A stretch of 64,000 nucleotides of DNA from Crossaster papposus (Eukaryota; Echinodermata; Asteroidea; Velatida; Solasteridae), in assembly GCA_037893245.1 (NCBI GenBank), contig JBAIAA010000699.1, forward strand, positions 372,001-436,000, given 5' to 3'. Below are positions 1-11,510 of the stretch, piece after piece. Position 1 is the first letter of the stretch. Each line of letters begins with the position of its first letter. Under the pieces are notes generated by a model. The model ran no database searches. It was not told the DNA's origin and saw only the letters and a list, made by a program, of their open reading frames with translations. A program made the translations under genes and the position numbers.

Positions 1-182
1 GAGTTTTCTGGCATTTCTTGTATCTTACGGCCTTGGTATGCAACATGTCTGCTCTGAGAATCCTCCTTGCTGGCTAGCGATATTTCTGACTTTCCTCTAG
101 TTCCTCGTCCCTGGATCGATGGCAGTTTTACGCCAATTAAACCACCGACTGGTCTAGGCGATACTTCTCCAGGCAAAGACAT
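1..182 (-). CDS. CNG-like channel, first coding exon, proximal copy (partial)
   Basis: The reading frame is open from an ATG at 182 leftward to the window edge (60 residues, starting MSLPGEVSPRP and ending IQEMPEN). It is a near copy of the first 60 residues of the exon at 2993-4215. By direct comparison I count five base differences in 182, all transitions, three of which change an amino acid. The rest of the exon and gene lie to the left of the window. The non-coding sequence upstream (183-1080) also matches the region upstream of the other copy but with many more indels. It is either the first exon of a separate channel gene or, more likely, one of two alternative first exons of a single gene, because the distal copy has no room for downstream exons before this one. 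Confidence 0.75.
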   Translation of the reverse strand, partial: MSLPGEVSPRPVGGLIGVKLPSIQGRGTRGKSEISLASKEDSQSRHVAYQGRKIQEMPEN

Positions 183-1084
183 GTTTTCAAAAGATGAGAC
201 AAATTACTCTTCAAATTAGCTTCATTTATTCAACTATTCAATACTGGATGACACAAACTGTCCACCCCGTTCACTTTATACACGTCTTTGGAGAATTTGT
301 AGACACATCCAAATCGTACACTATTCAGCAGGGGGCTAATTTGTCCAACCATTGATTGGGAAGCAGTGTGTTATTTTGCTATAGATGAGCCGGTGTCGTC
401 CTGTCTACCTTAATTTCAGCATTGGTTTGGTTTCTTGTCAAGACGCTGATCGCCGACAAATTCTCCACAGAACTCTGCTTGTCAGAATGTTTATTCTCAC
501 TGCATCTTCAATTTCAAAAAAGACTCTTCTATTTTGATGGTCGATGAAGCGACATAGTACAGTCGTACGACCGTTGCATGAGGAAACTTCGTATACATTG
601 ACGGTTTACTGTTAGTCAGTCTAAAATAGCGATAGACAGTTCTGTTGTCAAGTTATAAGCCGGATCAGTTGTTCAGCTATAATAATCGTGTCCACAGTAA
701 ACAGGCAGGTCACTGCGTGATTACGTGTTGAGCACCGATACTGGGTGCTTGGGTAAACAGTTAAACGTAAAATCTAAGCGACCATGGAGTATCGTTTGAT
801 TAAAACGATGTTTGATCGATTGCAGGCCGTGTGCAGATGAGTAAGTCAACAAAATAAGCGCTTGTCTGACCACCACCGTCCATGTATCACCCACTTGGAA
901 CATCAAGCCGTGGTGTGGAAAACGGTTGGTATAGTCTCCAACAGTTGTGCTTACCTGTTTTTATTCCTCCATGCCGGAGAGAAGCACAGTCACAGCTATA
1001 TCGGCATTGGTTTGATAAAACACCGCAAACGGAGTCCGTGTGCGGAAGGACTCGGCTTCTGTCAGTGTTCCAAAAACATGTCGC

Positions 1085-2258
1085 TACACTCTAAAAGCTA
1101 TGTTTAGCGAGGAAACACTTTTGGGGCTGTAACTACGAAAGCTGTTTAAGCCATTAGATGCGTATAAATTAGTAGTCACTGTTTAAACCTGGTGTCTAAC
1201 TTCAAACAAGTACTACAAAGCTTGTTTTAAGTTAGCCGAGTTTAAATGACCATTGGAGTTAAACATGTGTTTATAACAAACAATAGCAATTCTTAAACGT
1301 GGTACGGGGTTGTTTAGTGAGTATTCTGAGCCATTTAGAAGCCAGATATGTACAAAGAAAGGTAGAAAGGTGGACAGGATGGATGCGCTTCAAATCTTCT
1401 TAATTGCACAAGAGGAGGCCAACTAACAAGAACATCGTCATGGTCGCCAACACCAACGTGCACCAAGAGTTTTTAGGGACAAGGTGAATCCCTTAGAAGA
1501 GTATGACGAGGAACATTTCATCAGACGTTTCAGAGTTAGCAAAGACACGTTGAACGATTTACTTGGACTTCTCAGATTGTATTTAGAACACCCAATTTTT
1601 TGTTGTCCTTATAGCAGATCGGCTTTTACGGTCCGAGGAAACGAGATGGACATTTCTGAAGTGTTAGCTTTCCAGGCATCAGCTTTTTTTCTGGTTGGCT
1701 TTAGTGTCACATCGTTTGTCACCAATAATGGAATTAAAGTTCCTCATGGTCTCAACGAGAGCCATCCTTTCGTCAGCAGTGAAACTGTCACTGCGTTGCC
1801 TTTTGGTATCAGCCATATGGCTCAGGCTGTAGAGTAAAGACCTGCTGAAGATTTATCTACTGAGGCCTATCGTATGTTCATACTGTTGCGCAATCCTCCG
1901 ATATTACAATGTAATTAACAATAGGGTCCACGGTCAATAAGTTAATAAGACTGTCCAAGTTACACGAGGATAACTAAACAACCATTTAAGATATATTTAG
2001 TAAGAGCTGTTTGATTCAGGTGTTTAGGAAGACGCGTGTAACTTGGATTTATCCACGTCTATATGCTACACTCGTATAAAGATAAACAGCTTTCGTAGTT
2101 ACAGCCCTTGGTGTTTAAAAGCTAAACACCAATGTTCAATGGCTTAACACGATCCGTCCTCATGCTAAACATGTTTAGCATGTAAACATGTTTGTAAACT
2201 GATAGCAAGAAAGTATTTAGAAAGGTGTTTACTCGTAAAACACAGTTTTTGCAGTGTA
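1085..2258 (+). mobile_element. Harbinger-like DNA transposon, internally degraded
   Basis: This 1.17-kb block is missing from the paralogous locus near 5000-5020. Its ends are imperfect inverted repeats of about 34 bp (left begins TACACTCTAAAAGC, right reads inward TACACTGCAAAAAC, both running on to GAAACAC/GTAAACAC). A second, exact 25-bp inverted pair lies inside at 1122-1147 and 2084-2109. It holds one short frame at 1484-1837 (117 aa) that begins NPLEEYDEEHF and contains RFRVSKDTLNDLL, like the N-terminal region of PIF/Harbinger (HARBI1-type) transposases. The DDE catalytic part is not recognisable, so the copy is not autonomous. The flanking bases do not give a clear 3-bp target duplication, so the superfamily rests on the protein fragment. 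Confidence 0.7.
1484..1837 (+). pseudogene. Harbinger-type transposase N-terminal fragment
   Basis: 117 codons resembling the first third of HARBI1-like transposases: an acidic start, the (R)RFR.SK.T...LL..L..YL helix pattern, then a diverged helix-turn-helix-like part ending GISHMAQAV. The family is normally about 350 aa with a C-terminal DDE nuclease; that part is missing. It lies inside the terminal-repeat element at 1085-2258. Confidence 0.6.
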
Positions 2259-2699
2259 GTAATCACTTTGGGATTACCGGCGACACGCGACACTGTTCAA
2301 TCATTTTAGACATATAACCTGGACATTGGTGAATGGTCGAAGTGTATTTGTCGTCACCAGCTTGGCCTTGTTTTGTTTTATTTTGGTTTTTTTGTATGTT
2401 ACAGTATGGATTTGAATTTCAAGCCAATTCAATGTTATTAATTGTTGGTTAATAAAATAAATTGATTTCCGAATTTTTTTTGCCGAGAAATGAAATTAAT
2501 TGATCGGGTTATCCAAAATTATAAATGCTTCGATTCTATTCGACCCCTTTACGATTCAAAGGGCATAGATTGACCATCATGTCGAGAAAAGACATGTTTT
2601 GTGCAAACCAGAAAATAGAAATATTCTCAAAGGAGTTGCGCCTTTAATTTGTGGGATTACTTAATTAAAATGTGAATCTTTAAGATCTACATGTTATTC

Positions 2700-2934
2700 T
2701 TAACCAGTTCGCGCCGGGATTATTTTAACATTACCGAGCCGAGGCGCGGGATTTTTTTAACGAAACTCGATCCGAGGCGGGTTCAGGCCAATGGTACCGG
2801 GAGCCACACCCAAGCATTTACGGCCTTGCTCGCATGCTAACAGACATTTCCGGCCTTGCTCGTTATGGCCTTGCTCGTTTTGAATCTGGGGAAAACTTTG
2901 CGTGTATATACGTCATCCGGCGCGAACTGGTTAA
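2700..2934 (+). mobile_element. MITE-1 (TTAA-flanked), copy 1
   Basis: Flanked by TTAA on both sides, with terminal inverted repeats CCAGTTCGCGCCGG / CCGGCGCGAACTGG. The interior has two CGGCCTTGCTCG motifs and a GTATATACGTCATCC right end. First of nine copies in the window. TTAA duplication and C-rich ends are typical of piggyBac-type non-autonomous elements. It lies in the intron after the channel exon. Confidence 0.85.
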
Positions 2935-2992
2935 AATAGTTAAATGGGGACAAGTAATATACTGATCTCTAATATACTCATAATATACTCAC

Positions 2993-4215
2993 TCCAATTC
3001 TGAGGAAGGTACGGGTATATCTCCAAGTAACGTCAGTGTGAGTGTAGACCAGTAGAAAGACCGGAGATACATCCGAATCGTGGAATTGAACTCGCCCTCC
3101 GGATACGGGTACACCCACTCCCCGCTGCCGAATCCGATCCAGTCGCAAAACAGGAAGTAAAACGCAGCAAACCAGTGGACCAGGAGGAGCAGAACGTGGC
3201 AGATGTTGACGATACGGAAGACGGCGGGTAAGGTGACTTTAGCCTCGGCCATGTAATACCAAGCGATCAATCGGTAGGCCTTGAGAAGCCGAGGGAATCG
3301 AAGGATGGGATGCATCCTGGTCAGGTTGACGATGTACAGCAAATCGAGCGGTGTCAGCGCTAGCAGGTCCAGCGCGAAGCTTCGCGATCGCAAGTAGTGC
3401 TTGGCCAGAAGCCTACCGTCTTTCACCAGGATGCCGTGCTCGAGATAACCGGTCCGGAACTGGATGCATATATCCAAGAGGTAGACGAAATCGCAGAGGT
3501 AGTCCAAGACGAACCAGGCCGCTCTTCCCTCCTCCTGCAAGCCCGACCATGCCTCTCGAGCGATGATAAACCAAATATTGTACTCAAAGGCTATGGTGAT
3601 CACGAGGAGCCAGTAAAACATGAAATGACCATCGGGATCTATGGTGAATGTTCTGGATTCTCCCAGTGCCGCGTATTCCTCGCCGTTTTTCGCATGGCAT
3701 TCCAGATCGTCATCTGTGGTCTTTCTCCCCCTGGTGGTGAATTTCTCCAGGAAGGAGTCCACTCTCTGCTTGGAGTTCTTGACCTTCTTCTTAGACAGGG
3801 CGGTCGAGTTAGAACTGACCGCGGCTTGGAGGGGCGTCCCGAGGACAGAGCTGCGCCGGGTTGATGCCGATTGGTCGACGGTGCTAACCCCGTTGGAATC
3901 CTCATCGTCACTCAGTCCAGTCACCCGGGACTCTGCAACTGATGGCAAGTTCACAGGATGCACCTTGACGTTTCTGAATCGCTTCCCTGCGTCAGCAGGC
4001 ACGGGTCTAATACTACCACCCGCGCTCCCTAAAGAGTTTTCTGGCATTTCTTGTATCTCACGGCCTTGGTATGCAACATGTCTGCTCTGAGAATCCTCCT
4101 TACTGGCTGGCGATATTTCTGACTTTCCTCTAGTTCCTCGTCCCTGGATCGATGGCAGTTTTACGCCAATTGAACCACCGACTGGTCTAGGCGATACTTC
4201 TCCGGGCAAAGACAT
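2993..4215 (-). CDS. Cyclic-nucleotide-gated-type cation channel, first coding exon (distal copy)
   Basis: The exon runs from ATG at 4215 to a GTGAGT donor at 2992 (407 codons plus 2 nt). Residues 1-185 are a polar, Ser-rich cytoplasmic tail. Then the CNG/HCN membrane core follows: S1 about 198-219, S2 233-253 (acidic LDICIQF), S3 276-295 (LDLLALTPLDLLY), S4 300-325 with spaced Arg, S5 333-358, and a pore loop 385-403. GYLEHGILVKDGR between S2 and S3, and FGSGEWVYP before the pore, are CNG-specific rather than HCN or EAG. The pore reads TLTLLGDIPVP where vertebrate CNGA has TLTTIGETPPP; an Asp at that position is known from Drosophila CNGL-type channels. S6, C-linker and the nucleotide-binding domain are not in the window: only about 560 bp separate this exon from the duplicated unit, so downstream exons must lie left of position 1. 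Confidence 0.85.
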
Positions 4216-5190
4216 GTTTTAAAAAGATGAGACAAATTACTCTTCAAATTAGCTTCATTGATTCAACTATTCAATCCTGGATGACAACAACTCTCCACCC
4301 CCGTCCACCATTGATTCAAATTCATTCAACTATTCAATCCTGGATGTCGGTCCTGTCTACTTTAACTTCAGCAGCTGGTTTAGTTTCTTGTCAGCCCAAG
4401 ATGGGAGATCGCCGACAAATACTTCACAGAACTCTTCTTGTCAAAATGTTTAGTTGCTGCATCTTCAAAGAAGACTCTCCTCCTTTGATGCTCGATGAAG
4501 CGACACAGTACAGCCGTGTGGCCGTTGCATGAGGAAACTTCCTATAACGGTTTACTGTTAGTCAGTTTAACAAGAGGCGTTAAACAGTTGTCGAGTTATA
4601 AGCGGGGAATCTTGTATAAGATTGCCCACAGTACAAATGCAGGTCAGCGTGATTACTTGTTGGGCACGGATACTAGGTGCTTGGGTAAACAGTTAACGTC
4701 AAATATAAGCGACCTTAGAGTATCGTTTGATTAAAACGATGTTTGGTTGTAGGCCGTGGGCGGAAGTCTGGTCGACTACTAGAAATAAGCGCCTGTCTGA
4801 CCACGACCCTGCTATCACCCACCTGGAACATCAAGCCGTGGTGTGGAAAACGGTTGGACTTTCTCCAACAGTCACGCTTACCTTTGTGAAGAACAGTCAC
4901 CGCGATAATCGGTCTTGGTTTGATAAAACACCTCAAACGGAGTCCGTGTGACTGCGGAAGGACTTTTGCTTTAATTACCTGTTTCCTACTCGGCTTACGA
5001 AAATATGACGCTAGTAGTAGTAATTAATTTGGGATTACCGGCGACACGCGACACACCTCAATCATTTTAGACTAATTAAACCTGGACATGGGTGAATGGT
5101 CGAAGTGTGATGTAGTCAGCCAGCTTGACCTTGTTTCGTTTGTTTTTGTGTATACGTTACAGTATTGATTTGAACTTGGGGCCAATTAAA
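4216..5190. promoter_or_regulatory. Upstream region of the channel exon (right duplication unit)
   Basis: About 0.97 kb upstream of the ATG at 4215 is shared with 183-1080 plus 2259-2435. It should hold the 5'UTR and promoter of the distal exon. I see no coding frame, TATA box or recognisable repeat in it; the assignment rests on position and on its duplication with the exon. Confidence 0.45.
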
Positions 5191-7295
5191 TTGTATGTGG
5201 ACATTGATTTTCGCAGTTACACCTGTATTCATTTCATTCGTTCCACGGTTTCGAATTCGCAACCTTTTCTTTACATAATTATTAAGCTCCGCCCATTGTA
5301 CTTGTAGGTGGTCAACGCGTGCATGGGTGGATCCTGGGGCGCAAGCCTCTTTCTCCTTCGAGGGAAAATAGAGCAAGTACGATAGAGAGGCTCCAAACGA
5401 TAAGACAATGCACCCAGACCTATCTAGCTGCAGGGCGGGCGGGCATCACACCCACAACGTTGCAACTTGCCTTTATTCTCCTTGGTTATACCCAGCACGA
5501 TATGTGGCAGAGGGGTACCCCCCTCTTATCCCTATTCGTTATACGCACTCAACACTATTGTAACCTAACCCATCCCCCCTTGAAATCTAAAAGGAATTCC
5601 TGAGATTCCGGGAACACAATGGTCAACACAAAAGAGGTTTTTTTTTCTCTGCCACATATCGTGCTTCATATGTTTACTGTTACTGCTTTGTATATTTCAC
5701 GCCCCCCCCCCCCCCCCCCCCCCCCACCCACATCATTTTTGGGTCGGGGGTCCCTGGATCCGCGGCTGACGTGCGCCTATAAAACAGAGGGGAACGGGTA
5801 AAGAAAAACACTTGAAGTGTATTACAAAGTCATTTATTTTAATAATACAAATCATATTTTTACAATTATTCTAATGTACACATCTTATGCAACGAAGTTG
5901 AGACGTCGAACGGAAGAAAACAATCGGCCACGGCTTTTTAATTATGGAATGATGACTGTACAGATTTAGAATTATTCTTGGGAAAACGCTAATTCGATTA
6001 TGGAGGGGTAGATTACCCCCCCCCCCCCCCCCCCCGATTACCAGGTGCCTATTCACTTACAGCCAAGTACTGTACTTGATAATAATTTGGTAGTTATTAG
6101 TTTTATGTTTGCAAATGTGGTATGGTAACTAAATAAAACTTACATAAAAAGGTTTTGCATGTACTAACAAATCAAACTTTAACACCAGAGTTATACATAT
6201 ACGAAAGTAAAATAATTTATCAAAACTTTCCTATTATTGCATAGAATTATTCGATTTAAACCAGTTTCTCTCAAATAATATACAAAACAATATAATTTGT
6301 GATTGCCACAGTATAGTTACACAAGTACAATATATGGTCATATATTATAGTTTTGAAGAAAAAAAGATTATTACTCATCACAGTAAGTTTCTTTATTTTA
6401 GCAAAATGAGATTGAACTGGGCCGAGATCGAAATAAGGTGTTACAACATAAAGGGGTCATACTGTTTGTTCCACTTCAATCAGGCATTCCGTTGTGAAGT
6501 TATGATTGTTTAAATTTCATTCAATTTTTTTTTTACAAAAATTTATTTTAAAAATGTTTTACTTTTTCTGTAAAATATGTCTATAGAAAATAATGTAAAA
6601 CAAAAAAAATAACCGCAATATTTTTTTTTTTCACGACAGCCTACACCCGATTCCGTCTCATTTTGCCAAAACTCTTCATGATTAAGAATGTTATGCCCAA
6701 ACTGCACCATCTTCTGAACTACAGCTGGGACTGTCGCATGCAGCATGCATACATATTACACATTTCGGCTGCTTACTTTTTTGCGGGAAGTTAATTCCTT
6801 ATCTGAGGCCGCATCCAAATCCCAATTCTAGAGTAGACTTGTCTCAAGTGGCTTTGTTTACATATGCACTTTCCTATGGGAGCGAAGTCGGGACGCCAGA
6901 CAAAGTAGCGACATACTATCACATAGAAACAACGGAGCACCCAGGATTTTGTGTTAGGGGGGCTCAATAAAAACTTTACTCTTAAATCAACTAGGCCTAC
7001 TATTATGTATGTAATTTTTAGTTATATTGTATGAATAATATGTGGATCTTCCCATTAGGAACTTTGTAACCTCCTATATGGAGGGGAATCTCTCTCTCTC
7101 CCCCCTCCCCTTTACATTTTTTGTTTGAGCTTCTTGGGGGGGGGGGGGCTTAAGTCCTTCAAGCTCCCCCCCTTGGGTCCGTCATTGCATAGAAAATCGC
7201 ACATGTAAAGGTCTATAATCACCGATTGTTTTTTGGTCATTCTAAAATCACATGAACAAACAAAATACTTCATAAAATCCATTCCCAACAAATGT
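5191..7295. other. Intergenic region without a gene
   Basis: No supported coding frame. It has a run of C at 5703-5725, another at 6017-6035, a G run near 7137-7148, a CT-rich stretch at 7090-7110, and an old MITE copy at 6398-6675. The remainder is AT-rich single-copy-looking sequence. Confidence 0.6.
6398..6675. mobile_element. Old GGCAAAATGAGA-type MITE copy
   Basis: The left end GCAAAATGAGATTGAACTGG and right end CCGTCTCATTTTGCC are imperfect inverted repeats. The interior (CTGTTTGTTCCACTTCAAT) matches the copies at 39970 and 52344. Diverged, with no clear target duplication. Confidence 0.55.
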
Positions 7296-7301
7296 TTTAT
7301 T
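7296..7301 (-). terminator. Polyadenylation signal of the SLC15-like gene
   Basis: AATAAA on the minus strand, about 60 bases past the stop codon at 7362, a normal place for the 3' end of this transcript. Confidence 0.6.
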
Positions 7302-7361
7302 CCTTACACAATGTGTAAAGAAGGGCACCCTCTCCTGTTAAGTCTCCGACACCCTCTCGTG

Positions 7362-10300
7362 TTAAGTCTCTGACACGGCCCTGTTGTCGTGGGCATTTCT
7401 GTTGATGGTCGTGGACCCAGCCCGTTGTTTGGCTTCCTGTCTCTCGTGGTACAGAGCCACGGTGGCAAAAATCACCAGTCCGATCAGCTGGAAGGCCGCC
7501 AGCAAGTAGAAGTACCTGTCAAGGTGTCCGTCGTTGATGTTGCCGCTGTCCGTTTGATTAAACCAGTTGATACCAGGCAAGGTGGAGACTTTCACGATGG
7601 CGCTACCGACAAACGCTGCGACGCCGGAGGAGAGGAAATACATCCCCATGATGAGACCTTGCATGGAGCGGGGGGCCATGGAGTAAGCAAATTCTAGACC
7701 TGAGAGAAAATTGTAAAACAAATACAAATTATTACATGCCCACCTCCTTAGACAATGCTTATTAAACTTGACAAATACGATCATCAATACTTACCAGCAA
7801 CGCTTGCAAAGACTTCGCTGATTCCTATAAGCGTGTACTGTGGAATCTGCCAGAAGACCCAAATATTGGCCGCATGGTAGACCGTAATGGTGTCTCCCGA
7901 TCCGATGGTCTGGTTAATCATTTGGTTTTGGGGGTTGTGAATCCACATCAGTCGATAGTCCTCTAGAACCCCCGCTGCGATCATGGCCAACATGCTGAAG
8001 AACATCCCAACCATCATGCGCCTCAGGAGGGTAAATTTGACCCCGTGTCGGTCCAGCTTTGGGTAGAGGAACCGGTCGAACAACGGGAGAAAGAGGAGAA
8101 CGGCTATGACGTCAAAGAGTGAAAGCCACGCCGGTGGAATCTGAAATAAAAAAAGGAAAGTAGTGTTGTTTATTGATTCACTCCTGTGCCACAAGGCGTT
8201 TCGTTCGGGTTCTCAAATTTTCCTCTCTCCACAAAAATCAACATTTATGATCTTTGGCTGTGTTCTGTAGTCATATATGGGTCGTATGGCCGTCTACAAG
8301 AGGCACCCTTACGTGCCATCGACCCCACCATGTTGTAGTCGTGTCTTCCTAGCACCCCAGCTGCGAGTAATGATGATCAGCCTCCTAAATTATTATCATT
8401 ACAAAAACTGCGTAGGTGACTTTTGTGAAATGTGCTAAATCCAAGTTGCCGCTAAAAGTGAAATTCTACCCAACTTGTACGCAATCAAATGTGGCGACAG
8501 TGAAGTTGCGCCATTGCGTAAAGTTTCACGAAATTGGCTGCAGATGCGGTTCGGACTGTGCCTTTTCGGACTTGCAATTTCTCTGCATGCTTCCAAAGCT
8601 GTTTTAACCAGTTGGCGCCGGATGACGTATATAAACGCAAACATTTTCCCAAGTTCAAGGTCGGAAATGTATGTCGGCAGCGAGCAAGGCCGGAAATGCG
8701 TGGGTGTGCTTCCCGGCACTATCAGCCTAAACCCGCTTCGGATCGAGTTTCGTTAAAATAATCACGCCCCTCGGCTCGGCGATGTTAAAATAATCCTGGC
8801 GCGAACTGGTTAAAGTCTCAAACAAAAGCTTTGGATTATTGCATTGCCAACCAGTACCTACCTGGAAGCTATCCGTAGTATCACTGCAATTTTCAACGGT
8901 GCAGTTGATTTTAAAACGCATGTGGAGTCCCTGAAGCAAAAATGTTGTCTGCATCTGAAAACAAAAATTATAACATTGGTCGTTAGCTTCCTTGCACTAC
9001 GTTGACGAAGCTGAGGACAGATGATTGATCAGACAATAAATTCTCGTCTCTTCATAGACTTTTTACACAACCGCTGAAGTAGTGCCGGGATGCTACATTC
9101 TTTCCCAGAATAACTTAGCCTACCTGAAAGTAGACCACCCAGTACGGAGTCAAGCCCAGAAAAACCAGAATAATCTTCTTAAGCGATTTGACATCATCGA
9201 CCATCGACTCGTGAAAACTGCCGCCGTATCGAACCTTGGCCATGTCCAAGAAACTGGGAGAGGCCTGGCTGTGGAATAACTCGGTACTGCAAGAAACAAA
9301 ATAATTGCGACAACTGTAAGTGTAAGCACGGCTCTGAAAATTGAAAGTAAAATTCTCCAAAACTCTCTTCTCACAAACAATGTGAATAACCTCTCGTTAT
9401 GTAAATACCTGTCCTGTCTTTGGAACATCATCTTCTTGACTGGCCGTCGTTTGAAAGCCTCGATGATGATCTTAGACGTATTCGTCAGCACACTGCCCAT
9501 TGGTTTCTTGGACACGTACCAAGTTCGACCGACAACAAAGATTCCCGCTGCGACAATGAGCGACGCGGCAGGCACGATTAGGCCTATGAAGAAGTTCACG
9601 TTCTGCTGCAAGGCGGTGACTCCCGCCATTGCGATCAGCGAGCCCACGTTGATGGCCCAGTAAAACCAGTTGAAGAAGGTTCGCATGACTTCGGGCCCTT
9701 CATATCGCACCTGGAATCAAGGACAAAACCGGGAAAACAAATTACATTTCGTTTCTTTAACCAGGGTAGCCCTATCAGTTATCAAGTGTTCTCCCTGGCC
9801 CCCTGGGAAAGTCACAGACAGTTGAGAGTTTCTTCTATTTCCAGGCGGATCACATTCAAGTAAATAAGATGTAACACTAACGGGAACACTCAAAAATGTA
9901 TGATACACAAAATTTACGGGGAAATAATGTTACATTACAACCTGACGCAGTTTTTTTTTTTTTTTTTACCAAAATTGTCAAATTTATCTTTTTTTTTAAA
10001 AAGAAAAAGAAAAGAAAAAAGGAGGCGGCCCCCAAAAAGGAAGCGGGCGGTGACGCTAAACATGTTTTATTTTTTATTTGGCCTTACATTACAACCTGAC
10101 GGAGTCTTTTTCTTTATATATCATCTCAATGGAGTTTAATCAGTGCAAAAATGTTAAAAAGACATGATTCTGGGACCGAGAAACGTTTCAAATTTTGTTG
10201 GGAAATAATAAGAAAATGTTTTCGACTCTTCCTAGTTTTTATACTCGGGATACTACATTCTTTTCCCCCAAAACCACCTGAACTCTTGATATATAATTTA

Positions 10301-10913
10301 TTTTCACCTGGTCACCTCCAAAAGGAGACAAGTTGGATCGGACTGAGCCAACTCCGAGTGCAGTCACCACAAGACTGAGATACACGGCCCAACCGCAGTA
10401 CATGAAACTGTCCCCGGGGGTCACTGTTGAATTAGGGCCTACACGAACCATATCGGTGTAATTCCCGCACAAACTGTCCCGAAAGTTTGTATTAATGGAG
10501 CTGTAGCCGATGAGTACAAGCAGGATGCTACCCAGGCTGTAGATGACGAAACTCAGGACAATCATCTTAAACCGTCCCAGTAGGGTGTCGGCCAGTAGGC
10601 CTCCAAAGACAGAGAACACGTACGACAGACCCACAAAAATCAAGGAGGCATTTGCGGCGTCATAGGATAACCAGTTAAACGGCTTTTCGTTCAAGAACAT
10701 GACCAAGTTGGAGGACAGGCCGTAAAACGCCAACCGCTCAAACATTACGGCAAAGAGGATGGAGCCACAGGCACCACGGCGTTTCCATTTGGACAAACCG
10801 TAGGTGTGAGTTATTAGAGGCGGCGCCAGTCCTTTGGTTTCGTTGGCGGAGCTTCCTCGTCTGCTGCGACCTATCATCAGTGGCCTCTTCTCTTCCACCG
10901 AATCGTCAGCCAT
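7362..10913 (-). CDS. SLC15A4: Proton-coupled oligopeptide/histidine transporter, SLC15A4/A3 type
   Basis: Coding exons: 10913-10308, 9710-9409, 9286-9124, 8954-8862, 8140-7795, 7699-7362; all have GT-AG borders and the 1,848 nt close in frame (615 aa; human SLC15A4 is 577). POT/PTR2 family hallmarks are present: FYGLSSNLVMFL in TM1-2, FGGLLAD, the signature SVRSNLSPFGGDQ (ending at 202), FFNWFYWAINVG, PYWVVYFQMQTT, QIPQYTLIGISEVFASVAG and LEFAYSMAPRSMQ. The last three are diagnostic of the PHT branch (SLC15A3/A4), which exports histidine and di/tripeptides from endolysosomes and in mammals supports TLR7/9 signalling. An acidic N-terminal EEKRPLM (residues 7-13) resembles the human dileucine sorting signal. 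Odd point: the family ExxER motif reads VMFER (56-60), so its first Glu is Val. A splice acceptor just before the ATG shows a separate 5'UTR exon. Confidence 0.93.
8604..8813 (-). mobile_element. MITE-1, copy 2
   Basis: TTAA at both ends; inverted relative to the 2700 copy (starts with the GATGACGTATATAAACG end). About 210 bp. Sits in the intron between coding exons 4 and 5 of the SLC15-like gene. Confidence 0.85.
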
Positions 10914-11311
10914 TGTGCTCTGAATAAAATGTCATCATTTCAAAGTGAACAAACAAATCTTAAACAATTTAAGAAAAATGAGTCTTTAAATGAACAGCGC
11001 CCTCACACAATGTAGGTTATGTATGATCATGGATGGAGTTAGGAAACATGGGCATGATATTAAGTTGAGGTGGAAAACACATGACATTGACAATGCACTT
11101 CAGATCGAGTCCAGCAGTCTATGAGTATGAGTAGTGACTGAGAGAGTGAGAGTGAGACTGAGAGTGAGACTGAGTGACCCAGTCAAAACTAAATCACTTC
11201 ACGTACGAAATATAAAAACCTATTGATCTCTCGTTTTAAATATACAATACTTACTTTATTTCTTTTCACTTCGATTAGTGGACAAAACAATTTCCGTTTT
11301 TTTTTACTCAC

Positions 11312-11510
11312 GCCACACACAGTCAGTGTCACTGTCAGTCACTGTCAACAATTGTACACAGTGCCGAAGCAAATTTAGACGGATCCCTGTCGCAAAATAT
11401 TGCACAAACGGGAGTAAACTGAAACGGGCACAAGACAACCAGGAATAGGCAATCACGTGGGTTGAGTTCATCATGTGACTGGTTTGCGTTCCGTGCGCAC
11501 TCAACAATGC
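11312..11510 (-). other. Probable non-coding first exon and promoter of the SLC15-like gene
   Basis: A consensus donor (GGC|GTGAGTA on the minus strand, GT at 11311) precedes an intron ending TTATTCAG just upstream of the ATG at 10913. The 5' boundary is a guess. A GA-rich repeat (GAGTGAGACT units, 11125-11178) lies in the intron. Confidence 0.5.

Larger units (their letters stand above)
1..2435. repeat. Left unit of a tandem segmental duplication
   Basis: Positions 1-1080 and 2259-2435 match 4033-5185 in order and orientation; the part between is a transposon insertion absent from the right unit. Match is about 97% in the coding part and clearly lower, with indels, in the flank. Homology stops near 2435/5185, which puts the duplication junction near 2435 and the unit at about 2.75 kb without the insertion. 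Confidence 0.8.

Noticed and set aside
862-1107. Small plus-strand frame near a Harbinger end, with a relative at 4727-4951
   Set aside because: Both lie in the duplicated upstream region; the similarity is due to the duplication and the frames differ in length and ending.
3351-4090. Plus-strand frames opposite the channel exon
   Set aside because: The minus-strand frame has clear CNG homology across all membrane segments; the plus frames have none.
8435-8756. Frames with DDVYKR, ARPEMRGCAS and similar words, also near 41.6, 45.5 and 55.3 kb
   Set aside because: They are MITE-1 read as protein; the same word appears at each copy of the element.
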